Source of the DNA: Pseudidiomarina marina | Lineage (GTDB): Bacteria; Pseudomonadota; Gammaproteobacteria; Enterobacterales; Alteromonadaceae | DNA length: 64,000 nucleotides | Assembly: GCF_003987045.1 (NCBI RefSeq) | Contig: NZ_PIPZ01000001.1 | Span: 186,001-250,000, forward strand | Direction of reading: 5' to 3' | Shown: positions 26,563-35,184 of the stretch, one piece after another | Layout of the letters: every line of letters begins with the position of its first letter | Position numbering within the stretch: the stretch's first letter is position 1 | Position numbers and translations under genes: made by a program | Notes under the pieces: model-generated | Seen by the model: the letters and a program-made list of their open reading frames with translations, nothing else | What the model was told of the DNA's origin: nothing | Databases searched by the model: none

Positions 26563-27992
26563 AGAATTTTAAGCAACGCCTGGCTGATTATGCTCAAACG
26601 CGGTCATCTCAGAATGCATTAGCGGATGAAACTATCTCAATAACTTATGCGCAGTTGTGGGAACGCGTACAGCAGTTGATGGCTGTGATTCAACAGACGC
26701 CATATCAGCGTATTGCCTTAGATATGGAAAATAGCGTGAACTGGGTTGTTTACGATCTCGCGATATTTTTCAGTGAGCGCGTTTGTATACCGATTCCGCC
26801 ATTTTTTACTGCTCAACAACGCATGAATATGTTGCGCGATAGCGGCGCTGAGGTTGTTATTTTAGCAAACGGAAAGATGCAGCCGTTATCGCACGATAGA
26901 CCTCCTCATTTGCCGCATAACTTGCCGTATGGCACGGCGAAAATCACTTATACATCAGGCAGTACCGGTGCGCCGAAAGGCGTCTGCTTGTCCGCCGATA
27001 ATATGCTCAAAACGGTTGCGGCGCTTGCTGAGCGAGTCGGCAACGTTGATACCCAGCGGCATCTTGTTTTGATGCCGTTGGCGGTGTTACTGGAAAACGT
27101 CGCGGGCGTCTACTTGAGCCTATGGTTGGGGCACGAAGTTATTCTTGCATCGTCGGAAAACCTTGGGTTAACGGGCTCATCATCACTTGATTTATACGTG
27201 TTTAACTCAGCGCTGAAGCACCACAACGCGCAGAGCTTAATTCTTACCCCGGGGCTTTTGGCTGCTGTCGTTCATGGTGTGATGACAGCTCAACTTGATC
27301 CAACGTCCTTCAAGTTGCTAGCGGTGGGTGGTGCGCGCCTTCCTGAACCTACAGAGCGTCAAGCCTATGCGCTTGGGCTCCCGTTGCTGCAAGGCTATGG
27401 CTTATCGGAATTCGGTTCAGTTGTGTCATTTAATCAGCCTAACAAACCAGCGCTTGGAACGGTGGGCAAGCCCCTGTCTCACGCCCATGTTGAGATAAAA
27501 GACAATGAGGTATGGGTATCAGGAAACTGTATGTTGGGTTATCTCAACCAACCGCAAACATGGTATCCCAAGGCGCTTCCGACAGGTGATTTAGGACAGT
27601 TTGACGAACTCGGCAATCTGCAGCTGTTGGGCAGAAAGAAAAATACCATCGTGACCGCCTATGGGCGCAATGTTGATCCGGAATGGGTAGAGGGATTACT
27701 CACGCTTGAGCCTGAAGTTTTGCAAGCCGCCGTGCTCGGTGATGAAGAACTACCGCTCACCGCGTTGTTAGTTTCGTGTGCCAATAACATTGATGCTGAG
27801 ATGATTATCGAACGTATCAACCGAGATTTACCGGATTACGCAAAAATACGCCAATTCAAACTACTGACAACACCATTTACCGTTGCTAATGAACAGTTAA
27901 CGGGAACCGGTAGGTTACGTCGCGAAGTTATTCGCGCTCACTATGAATCCATGCTTTTCGCAAATACCAAGTCTTATGAGGTAACTTTATGA
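26556..27992 (+). CDS. AMP-binding acyl/aryl adenylate-forming enzyme
   Basis: A 478-residue ANL-superfamily protein, short for an acyl-CoA synthetase. The phosphate-binding loop TYTSGSTGAPKG is at 131-142, the adenine motif GYGLSEFGS near 284, and TGDLGQFDELGNLQLLGRKKN in the hinge region. At the A10 position, where a catalytic Lys is expected, the sequence is GTGRLRR, so Lys is replaced by Arg453. Members activate carboxylic acids as acyl-AMP for transfer to CoA, a carrier protein or an amine. No carrier protein gene is visible. It is coupled to both neighbours: it overlaps the previous gene, and the next begins in ATGA overlap. Confidence 0.88.
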   Translation: MLENFKQRLADYAQTRSSQNALADETISITYAQLWERVQQLMAVIQQTPYQRIALDMENSVNWVVYDLAIFFSERVCIPIPPFFTAQQRMNMLRDSGAEVVILANGKMQPLSHDRPPHLPHNLPYGTAKITYTSGSTGAPKGVCLSADNMLKTVAALAERVGNVDTQRHLVLMPLAVLLENVAGVYLSLWLGHEVILASSENLGLTGSSSLDLYVFNSALKHHNAQSLILTPGLLAAVVHGVMTAQLDPTSFKLLAVGGARLPEPTERQAYALGLPLLQGYGLSEFGSVVSFNQPNKPALGTVGKPLSHAHVEIKDNEVWVSGNCMLGYLNQPQTWYPKALPTGDLGQFDELGNLQLLGRKKNTIVTAYGRNVDPEWVEGLLTLEPEVLQAAVLGDEELPLTALLVSCANNIDAEMIIERINRDLPDYAKIRQFKLLTTPFTVANEQLTGTGRLRREVIRAHYESMLFANTKSYEVTL

Positions 27993-28678
27993 CTTTTTTC
28001 AATGAATTATGTAAATCCACAGAGGCTGAGCAACAGTATTTGCTGAGCGCTCCGATTATTGCCGAGGCATTGGCTGGGCGTATCACATTGGCTCAATATC
28101 AAGCCTTTCTAACCCAAGCATTTCACCATGTGAAGCACACAACACCGCTGTTGATGCGTGCGGGTAGCCGTATTTCACATCAGCATGAATGGATGCGTCG
28201 CGCGATTATTGAGTACATCAATGAGGAATACGGTCATGAACGTTGGATACTCAATGATTTAAAAGCAACTGGATTATCGCCAAAGTTAATTGAACAGAGC
28301 GAGCCACACACCAGCACAGCGGCGATGGTGGCATTGGTGTATCACCGCATTGACGATATTCACCCGGCGTCATTCTTCGGTATGGCTCACGTGCTTGAAG
28401 GAACTAGCGTCAAACTGGCTACCCAAGCAGCCGGCAAGATCCAAGCGCAGTTAAATCTGCCGAATTCCGCATTTAGCTATTTGTTGTCGCATGGCGACCT
28501 TGATCAAGAGCATGTCGCGTTCTTTGAAACCCTGATGAACAAAGTGACTGAGGCGGCGGCTCAAGACGCCATTATCACCACGGCGAAACATGTTTACCGA
28601 CTCTATGGCGATATGTTTCGTGCAATACCAAGCTTAGCGAGTGAGCAACCATCAATGAATGTTGAGCTTGCGTCATGA
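27989..28678 (+). CDS. Iron-containing redox enzyme, heme-oxygenase-like diiron fold (TenA-like)
   Basis: A 229-residue all-helical protein of the TenA/heme-oxygenase-like fold. The likely metal ligands of the HDO group are visible: Glu80-x2-His83 in EEYGHE, Glu137 in VLEGTS and Asp172-x2-His175 in DLDQEH, with a His-rich first helix (FHHVKH, 46-51). Related enzymes include UndA (fatty acid to 1-alkene) and CADD or amine N-oxygenases. That it is a redox enzyme is an inference from the motif; true TenA thiaminases lack these ligands. ATGA overlaps on both sides tie it to the ligase and the SDR, consistent with acting on the activated acyl product. Confidence 0.82.
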   Translation: MTFFNELCKSTEAEQQYLLSAPIIAEALAGRITLAQYQAFLTQAFHHVKHTTPLLMRAGSRISHQHEWMRRAIIEYINEEYGHERWILNDLKATGLSPKLIEQSEPHTSTAAMVALVYHRIDDIHPASFFGMAHVLEGTSVKLATQAAGKIQAQLNLPNSAFSYLLSHGDLDQEHVAFFETLMNKVTEAAAQDAIITTAKHVYRLYGDMFRAIPSLASEQPSMNVELAS

Positions 28679-29472
28679 CGACCCTGAACTGGCAACAGCA
28701 TCACATTCTACTGACGGGCGCTACGGGTGGTCTCGGTCAAGCTTTATGCCGACAACTGACTGACAAAGGCGCTCGGGTGACGCTCATTGGGCGTCATCTT
28801 GGTCGGTTAGAAGAACTTGCGAGTGCGTTGCAACAACCCTTTTTGCATGCCGATGTGTTAGCTGATGACTTTATTGAATGCGTTGATGTTTATATTAAAG
28901 CGCAGAACGATTACCCAGTCACCGCGCTGATAAACAATGCGGCGGTCACTTACGTTGGGCAATTTGAGATGGCTCCGCGAGGCGATATTGAGCGGGTCGT
29001 TCAAACCAATTTAATTCGACCCATACAATTATGCCATCTGGTGTTACCTCAACTACCAAGTCATGGTTGGGTGATGAACATTGGTTCGGTGTTCGGTGCA
29101 ATTGGCTTTCCCGGGCAGGCTCTCTACAACGCTTCAAAATTCGGGTTACGCGGATTTTCGCAGGGACTACAGCGTGAACGTGATGGTAATCAAGCTCGTG
29201 TCTTTTACTGCGCACCTCGAGCGATTAAAACGCCACTAAATGACGGCTTGATGGCATCGATGAACCGCGCGCTTAAAACATCTCAAGACAGCCCTGAGCT
29301 CGTTGCGCAACAGGTAATAAAGCAACTTGAAAAGGGCACTCTCAATACCACGATTGGTTGGCCCGAGAAATTATTTGTGCGGCTGAATGGGCTTATTCCT
29401 AGCCTTATTGACAGCAGCATGAAAAAGCCTCGGCAACTTCTTAAACAGCTCACCAAAGGAGCATTATCATGA
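28675..29472 (+). CDS. SDR family oxidoreductase
   Basis: A 265-residue classical SDR with TGATGGLG at 14-21, NNAA at 87-90, and catalytic Ser138, Tyr151 and Lys155 (YNASK). The C-terminal region (MKKPRQLLKQL and preceding WPEKLFVRLNGLIPSLID) is amphipathic, as in SDRs that act on lipid substrates. It begins in ATGA overlap with the diiron-type enzyme and ends in ATGA overlap with the TPR gene. By context it reduces or oxidises an intermediate of the operon's pathway. Confidence 0.88.
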   Translation: MTTLNWQQHHILLTGATGGLGQALCRQLTDKGARVTLIGRHLGRLEELASALQQPFLHADVLADDFIECVDVYIKAQNDYPVTALINNAAVTYVGQFEMAPRGDIERVVQTNLIRPIQLCHLVLPQLPSHGWVMNIGSVFGAIGFPGQALYNASKFGLRGFSQGLQRERDGNQARVFYCAPRAIKTPLNDGLMASMNRALKTSQDSPELVAQQVIKQLEKGTLNTTIGWPEKLFVRLNGLIPSLIDSSMKKPRQLLKQLTKGALS

Positions 29473-30110
29473 AATTATCAACAATTATTTTAACGACGGT
29501 TTTATTCATTGGGGTGTCGACTTCAACGTACGCTCAAGAATCAACGCTAGCGCAAATTCAAAGCCGCTGGGCGGAAGTAAATTATACCCTTGAGGGTGAT
29601 CAGCAAGAACAGGCGTTTGAAGCGTTACTGAATGATGCTTCGGCTTGGGTTGAGGCCGAACCTAATAACGCGGAGGCATTTATTTGGCGCGGTATTATCC
29701 AAAGCACGTTTGCTGGTGCGAAAGGAGGGCTGGGTGCACTTGGCCTGGCAAAAGACGCACGCAAATCATTGGAACACGCTTTAGAAATTGACCCGCAAGC
29801 ATTGCAAGGATCTGCTTATGGCAGTTTAGGAACGCTTTATTACAAAGTGCCTGGTTGGCCACTTGGCTTTGGTAGCGATAAAAAAGCTGAGGAATATCTG
29901 CTGAAAGCATTAGAGATAAACCCAAATGGTATTGACCCCAACTACTTTTACGCCGACTATTTGTACGAACAAGGAAAATACACACGTGCACAACAGGTTG
30001 CTGAGCGCGCATTACAAGCGCCACCAAGACCTCAACGTGCGTTAGCCGATGCGCAGCGACGGATTGAAGTGGAAGCGTTGCTTGCGAAAATAGCAAAAAA
30101 GGTTGGTTAA
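29469..30110 (+). CDS. Periplasmic TPR-repeat protein
   Basis: A 213-residue protein with a signal peptide (1-22, ending STYAQ) and at least three tetratricopeptide-like helical pairs (about 50-80, 85-125 and 130-180; for example NAEAFIWRGIIQSTFAGAKGG and KKAEEYLLKALEINPNG). It carries no catalytic motif, so a scaffold or binding role in the periplasm is likely. The stop codon is immediately followed by the response-regulator ATG. As the only clearly exported product among the five pathway genes, it may link the pathway's product or state to the sensor kinase; that is inference. Confidence 0.82.
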   Translation: MKLSTIILTTVLFIGVSTSTYAQESTLAQIQSRWAEVNYTLEGDQQEQAFEALLNDASAWVEAEPNNAEAFIWRGIIQSTFAGAKGGLGALGLAKDARKSLEHALEIDPQALQGSAYGSLGTLYYKVPGWPLGFGSDKKAEEYLLKALEINPNGIDPNYFYADYLYEQGKYTRAQQVAERALQAPPRPQRALADAQRRIEVEALLAKIAKKVG

Positions 30111-30776
30111 ATGCGGGTTCTTCTGGTTGAAGATGATGCGTTACTTGGTCAGGCAGTTCAGTTAGGGCTGTCTGACCGAGAGTTTTCAGTGCATTGGGTG
30201 CGCACGGGTGGGGCGGCAGTTTCAGAGCTCAACCATAACGAGTACGATGCGATGGTACTGGACCTTGGCCTGCCAGATTTGGATGGCTCGCGCGTGTTGA
30301 GTAGTTCACGTAAGCGTGGTGTGACGATTCCTATATTGATTTTAACCGCACGTGATCAGGTGCACGACAAGATAGCGCATCTTGATGCTGGTGCGGACGA
30401 TTATCTTACCAAGCCTTTTGATATGAATGAGTTGGCTGCGCGACTGCGGGCGCTTTGTCGACGTCAACTGGGTCAAGCTTCGGCGGACATTAAGGTTGGT
30501 CCAATTATGCTCAATACCAACACCCGAGATGTTCGTGTTGCCGATGCACCTTTGAGTTTATCGCGACGAGAATTTGAGTTGTTAAAAACGTTGATGTCGG
30601 CGCCAGAGCGAGTTTTGAGTCGCGATCGGTTAGAAACTGCGGTATTTCAAGGCGAAACAGAAATTGAAAGTAATGCACTTGAAGTACACGTATCAAACTT
30701 GCGGCGTAAATTAGGACATAAAGAGTGGATAGAAACCATTCGAGGCATTGGATACCGATTAAAATGCAATTCATAA
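30111..30776 (+). CDS. OmpR-family response regulator, PmrA/QseB-like
   Basis: A 221-residue regulator with a receiver domain (acidic pocket Glu7-Asp8-Asp9, phospho-acceptor Asp51 in VLDLGLPD, Thr79, Lys101 in LTKPF) and a winged-helix domain ending RRKLGHKEWIETIRGIGYRL. The receiver segment ILILTARDQVHDKIAHLDAGADDYLTKPF is close to PmrA/BasR and QseB. It starts directly after the TPR stop codon, and the kinase gene begins within its 3' end. PmrA-like boxes lie upstream of this operon and between 35185-37152 and dgkA, which are the best candidate targets. Confidence 0.93.
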   Translation: MRVLLVEDDALLGQAVQLGLSDREFSVHWVRTGGAAVSELNHNEYDAMVLDLGLPDLDGSRVLSSSRKRGVTIPILILTARDQVHDKIAHLDAGADDYLTKPFDMNELAARLRALCRRQLGQASADIKVGPIMLNTNTRDVRVADAPLSLSRREFELLKTLMSAPERVLSRDRLETAVFQGETEIESNALEVHVSNLRRKLGHKEWIETIRGIGYRLKCNS

Positions 30777-32110
30777 CGTCGCTAAGAACCAAATTCCGCT
30801 CGATTCGTCGACGCATTTTAGTCTTTGTTTCTGCCGTATATTTGATGAGCTCTGGCTTATCTGCTTTGTGGATTTATTATGAGGTGAGTCACGAAGTTGA
30901 TGAGTTATTTGACGCCGAAATGGTGCAGCAAGCAAAGACGTTAGCAGCATTCTTACCAGAGCAACTCTCTGAGCAACATATCGATGCCGAGTTGGAAATT
31001 GTTGGCGATGCCAGCAATCATGAATACGAAGATAAATTATCGTATCGAATTACCAACACGACGTCGTCCTGGACACTTTCAACGCAAGGGGCGCCAACGA
31101 AAGCTTCCGCGCCTTTTCAAATTGGTTTTAGCGAGTTTAACCTCAATGGCCGACTTTGGCATGCCTTTGGAATGATGTCTGGGAATTACCAAGTTCTGTT
31201 GTTGCAAGAAGACAGCTTTCGTTCGGAACTGCGTTCAGATCTTACCATCGATACATTAGTTCCGGTGCTGTTGTTGTTGCCACTTATGCTGTGGTTAGGC
31301 TGGTGGACGATTAATCAAAGTTTTGTCAGCTTTCAACGCTTGGCAACAAGCCTTCGGAAGCGTCGCCCCGATGATTACAGTGCGTTTGAGCCTGCGAACG
31401 ATGATGAAGAGGTTGCGGTAGTCAAACAGGGGCTGAATTATTATTTGGCCCGCATTGAACAAACGTTCCACCGTGAACGGCGCTTTTCTGCGGATGCGGC
31501 ACATGAGTTGCGGACGCCCCTAGCAAGCTTAAAGGCCAGTCTTCAGAATCTTATTTCCAGTAAGAAGACGATTGAAAAGCCACAGTTGGAAGCACTTCTA
31601 ACGAGTACTGATCGGTTAATTCAACTGGTCGAGAGTTTACTGTTGTTATCGAAGACAGAACTGCCTCCAGCCGCGGTTGAACACGTAAATATCGCGAAAG
31701 AAGTGCGCCAAATCGTCGCTGATTTCTACAGTCGGGCTGAACAAAGAGATTTGAATTTTGAGGTCAGCCTACCGGAGGCCGTTGGTGTATCAGGTAGTAG
31801 TGATTATTGGCGAGTACTCCTGGCAAATATCATTGATAACGCCATTAAGTATGCACCAAGCGGAGCAACGATTGAAATTGAGTCACAACAAAACAACCTG
31901 CAAGTTAAAAATCCAATTGTGGATGACCACGGTGTTGATTTAGAGCGGTTAAGCGAACGTTTTTATCGCGGTAAACACCTTGATGTACAGGGTGCCGGAC
32001 TTGGTTTAAGTATTGTGCAAAACTTGGCGCGACAACTGGGTATTTCGGTTGAGTTTAGTCAACAACAACAGTATTTTATCTGCCGCATTCATTGGGGAGA
32101 TAATTCGTGA
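30764..32110 (+). CDS. Sensor histidine kinase, PmrB/QseC-like
   Basis: A 448-residue membrane kinase: first membrane segment at about 18-39, periplasmic sensor to about 160, second segment at about 162-182, then HisKA with phospho-acceptor His247 in ADAAHELRTPL, and a HATPase domain with the N-box NIIDNAIKYAP and G-box GAGLGLSIV. The periplasmic part contains several acidic residues (HEVDELFDAE, then EYED), but no clear metal-binding ExxE motif as in PmrB. ATG 30764 is preferred to GTG 30725. It overlaps the response regulator by 13 bases and murI by 4 bases. Confidence 0.9.
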   Translation: MQFITSLRTKFRSIRRRILVFVSAVYLMSSGLSALWIYYEVSHEVDELFDAEMVQQAKTLAAFLPEQLSEQHIDAELEIVGDASNHEYEDKLSYRITNTTSSWTLSTQGAPTKASAPFQIGFSEFNLNGRLWHAFGMMSGNYQVLLLQEDSFRSELRSDLTIDTLVPVLLLLPLMLWLGWWTINQSFVSFQRLATSLRKRRPDDYSAFEPANDDEEVAVVKQGLNYYLARIEQTFHRERRFSADAAHELRTPLASLKASLQNLISSKKTIEKPQLEALLTSTDRLIQLVESLLLLSKTELPPAAVEHVNIAKEVRQIVADFYSRAEQRDLNFEVSLPEAVGVSGSSDYWRVLLANIIDNAIKYAPSGATIEIESQQNNLQVKNPIVDDHGVDLERLSERFYRGKHLDVQGAGLGLSIVQNLARQLGISVEFSQQQQYFICRIHWGDNS

Positions 32111-32856
32111 AAGTAGGGGTTTTTGATAGTGGTGTTGGCGGTTTAACCGTTGCTAAGGCATTGCAACACAGCGGCTGCTTTAGTGAGCTGTTGTATTACG
32201 GTGACACTGCACGCGTTCCGTACGGTAATAAAGACAAAAATACCGTCACCCGTTACGCGCTAGAAGCCGTCGAATTCTTCAATGGTGCGGATGTCGATTG
32301 TCTTGTCGTGGCATGTAATACGGTCAGTGTGACCGCACTTGAGGCCATGCGGCAATTCTCGAATAAACCAGTATATGGCGTCGTGGAACCAGGCGTTTTG
32401 GCATTACAGCAGCTCGGGTTAGAGGTGGAAACATCTCGAGTTCTCATAATCGCAACGCGCTCGACCATCAACTCCGGTGTTTATCAGAGTCACATTGCCG
32501 CTCTTGGCTATGCGCATATCGATGCTATTGCCACACCGTTGTTTGTGCCGATTGTCGAAGAGGCGTTATTTTCGGGGGCTATTCTTGAAGAAACCATGCG
32601 CCATTATTTTTCAGAATTAACAACGCCTGATGTGGTGTTACTTGGTTGTACACACTTTCCGTTAATTGCTGACCAAATCTCTCATTTCTGGGGTGGCGTG
32701 AAAACCATTCATTCAGGGGAAGCGATGGTCAGTTGGTTACGTGACAAACTTGAGCTTGAGGCCAAGTATGCGCAAACGCCAATACGTATTCTTGCTTCGG
32801 AAAATGTCGCCGCGGTGAAGCGCACCGCGGAACATTGGGGATTAGGCCTCGCCTGA
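32107..32856 (+). CDS. murI: Glutamate racemase
   Basis: Makes D-glutamate for peptidoglycan. The 249-residue protein has the N-terminal FDSGVGGLTV, the first catalytic Cys70 in VVACNTVS, and the second in LLGCTHFPLI. Length is slightly below E. coli MurI (285). The GTG start overlaps the kinase stop (GTGA), so this normally housekeeping gene is the last member of the two-component operon. The 3' end overlaps the opposite EAL gene by 15 bases. Start confidence is good because translational coupling explains the lack of a strong ribosome binding site. Confidence 0.94.
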   Translation: MKVGVFDSGVGGLTVAKALQHSGCFSELLYYGDTARVPYGNKDKNTVTRYALEAVEFFNGADVDCLVVACNTVSVTALEAMRQFSNKPVYGVVEPGVLALQQLGLEVETSRVLIIATRSTINSGVYQSHIAALGYAHIDAIATPLFVPIVEEALFSGAILEETMRHYFSELTTPDVVLLGCTHFPLIADQISHFWGGVKTIHSGEAMVSWLRDKLELEAKYAQTPIRILASENVAAVKRTAEHWGLGLA

Positions 32857-35043
32857 TGCTTTGAGTTTGGGTGAGCTTTTTAAAAACTCTATTAAGTCAC
32901 TTTCTGGAATCGGTCGGGAAAACACAAACCCTTGAATAGTCTCGCACTTCATGTCGCGCAATATCTCAACGGTTTCGTGTTCTTCGACGCCTTCAGCGGT
33001 CACCGATAATCCCAGAGTGTGAGCTAGTTCAATCGTCGACTTAACAATTTTATGATTGCGCTCGTTGTTCGCAATGTCATACACATAACTTCTATCAAGC
33101 TTAATTTCCGAAACGGGAAATTTGCTCAGGTAGGACAGTGACGAATTGCCGGTACCAAAATCATCAACCGAACAACTGATTCCAAGATCATTCATTTTGG
33201 ACAGAACATAAAGAGCTCGTTCGGAATCATCGATCAAGCCGGTTTCAGTGATTTCAAGTTGAATACAATGTGGGTCAATATCTTTAACGGCATGACGCAT
33301 AAAACTCACAAAACCGAGCTCTGTCAGATCACGCGTTGATACGTTAATGCTGATCACTAACCCCGTACGACATAAATTATGTCTCGCCATCATCGCGATA
33401 GTTTCTGTTATCACCCAACGGGTCACTTGCGTGACAAATCCGGTTTCTTCTAACAATGGAATAAATTTGCTTGGTGGTACTAAACCCAGCTGCGGGTGCT
33501 GCCAGCGTAATAACGCTTCAGCTCCCTTGACTGCATTGTCTGAGAGGCTGTACTTCGGTTGGTAGTGCAGGAAGAAGTCACGCGTTCCAGCTTGATGAAA
33601 GTCTTTCAAGAGACGTAAGTCATCGGCGTTTGGCTCAAGTCCGGGGCTATAAACCACCCATAATTTATGTTTCTTCTGTGAAACAGATACTGCGGTAAGA
33701 ACTTGGCGCAGTAATTCTTGTGCGTCTGGTGGTTCAGCAAAGCTCAATTGAGAATTGCGAATGAGTCCAAATGCCAGCAATGGCTCGAAATCAATCGATT
33801 TGAACTTTAACGGTTGCATTGCTAAATCAACAATCTGTTCGTTGGTCAAATGAGAATCGGCAACGGCTGCGAAAAGGCCAACACCAAAGTGGGCAGCGTT
33901 TTTAAATCCGTTTTTTTGCAGGCGCTCGGCAAACTCAATCATCAGGTCAGTGGCAATGTTGTAACCGAACACCGAAGTAATTGAATCAATATTCGCGATA
34001 CGAATACCTACCACGGTTGGGCTAACTTCTGGCGCAGCAAGAATTTCTTGATCAAGTTTTTCGGTAAACGCGGGCCGGTTTAGTAACCCAGTTATCGCAT
34101 CATGTTGTGAAAGGTAGTGAAGTTTCTTTTGGAGTATCGTCTTAGCCGCAAGCTCTTGCTGAATACGATACGTTTTGCGTGCAACTTGTTTCTTGAGTAA
34201 GTAAGTCCAGAAAAACCCAAAGCCCGCAATCAATAACAAGCTGATTAACAACCAACCTAAGGCGCGTAAGTTGTCGGAAAGGGTTCGCTCCTGCCACTCT
34301 AGTTGTTGAACCCAACGCTGATAAACTGCTTGATAAGTTCCATTAACTTGTAACATCGCCAAATTCTCATTGAGGCGATTAAGTAATGCGGTATTGCCTT
34401 TCTTAACACCAAAAGCATAAGACTGCGGCCAAAATGGTGGACTCGATTGAATTAGGTCGAGATTATAATTCGTGATCAAATGACGTGACGTTGTGGTTAC
34501 TTCAACGCAAGCATCTACTTGTTTAGTCTGTACCATCTGCAAACAATTGAGCTCATCGCTGGCCTGAATCACTTCAAAATTTTGCGGCGTATCGGTTAAC
34601 TGCTGTGCAGCGAAAGCTCCTGCAGCTACCGCAACGCGCTTGCCTTTAAGTTGAGAAAAGCTACCGAATTGCTTGCCAGAGCGGTGAGAGAAAATACCAT
34701 GGGCAACGTAATAAAAAGGCTCAGTGAAATCAAAGTAGGCACTTCGTGCTTCTGATGGGATTAACGCAACGGCATCGGCTTCTCCGGTTAAAACCAATCC
34801 AAGCGCCTGATTCCATGGGATTAAACGTTGCTCAATATTAAACTCACCAGCATTCGCTAATTCTTGCTCGAGGTCTGTGATGAATCCTTGAGCCTGATTA
34901 TTTTCGTCAAGCCATTGTAGCGGAGGGTAGTACTGCGAACCGGTGAAAATAATGGTGTCATTGTTTTGAGCAATTGAGGTGTGTGAAAGCAACCCGACGA
35001 GCAGGCAAAATGTTAACGATAAATTCGTTCGCTTCCACGGCAT
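32842..35043 (-). CDS. Periplasmic-solute-sensing c-di-GMP phosphodiesterase (SBP_bac_3-GGDEF-EAL)
   Basis: A 733-residue protein: signal peptide, SBP_bac_3 sensor (about 30-245), one membrane segment (about 260-285), degenerate GGDEF (about 315-460, with GVGLF where GGDEF is expected) and an EAL domain (about 475-725). The EAL residues are intact: EALLRW, INVS, LEITE, DDFGTGNSS, IKLD, AEGVE and IQGF. It should therefore hydrolyse c-di-GMP, perhaps in response to an amino-acid-like ligand, while the GGDEF part is at most regulatory. ATG 35043 has AAGG 9 bases upstream; TTG 35052 is less likely. Converges on murI. Confidence 0.9.
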   Translation of the reverse strand: MPWKRTNLSLTFCLLVGLLSHTSIAQNNDTIIFTGSQYYPPLQWLDENNQAQGFITDLEQELANAGEFNIEQRLIPWNQALGLVLTGEADAVALIPSEARSAYFDFTEPFYYVAHGIFSHRSGKQFGSFSQLKGKRVAVAAGAFAAQQLTDTPQNFEVIQASDELNCLQMVQTKQVDACVEVTTTSRHLITNYNLDLIQSSPPFWPQSYAFGVKKGNTALLNRLNENLAMLQVNGTYQAVYQRWVQQLEWQERTLSDNLRALGWLLISLLLIAGFGFFWTYLLKKQVARKTYRIQQELAAKTILQKKLHYLSQHDAITGLLNRPAFTEKLDQEILAAPEVSPTVVGIRIANIDSITSVFGYNIATDLMIEFAERLQKNGFKNAAHFGVGLFAAVADSHLTNEQIVDLAMQPLKFKSIDFEPLLAFGLIRNSQLSFAEPPDAQELLRQVLTAVSVSQKKHKLWVVYSPGLEPNADDLRLLKDFHQAGTRDFFLHYQPKYSLSDNAVKGAEALLRWQHPQLGLVPPSKFIPLLEETGFVTQVTRWVITETIAMMARHNLCRTGLVISINVSTRDLTELGFVSFMRHAVKDIDPHCIQLEITETGLIDDSERALYVLSKMNDLGISCSVDDFGTGNSSLSYLSKFPVSEIKLDRSYVYDIANNERNHKIVKSTIELAHTLGLSVTAEGVEEHETVEILRDMKCETIQGFVFSRPIPESDLIEFLKSSPKLKASGEA

Positions 35044-35184
35044 AACCAACAACCTTAAATGTTAAGTAAGTTATTGGTTTAGAATGGCATATTATTCCAA
35101 GAAAGCAATTTTTTGCGGGTAGAAATTACCGCACTGTAAGCTTTTCTTGTTCACGTCGATTATCGAGAGTGACAATCGCAAGAA

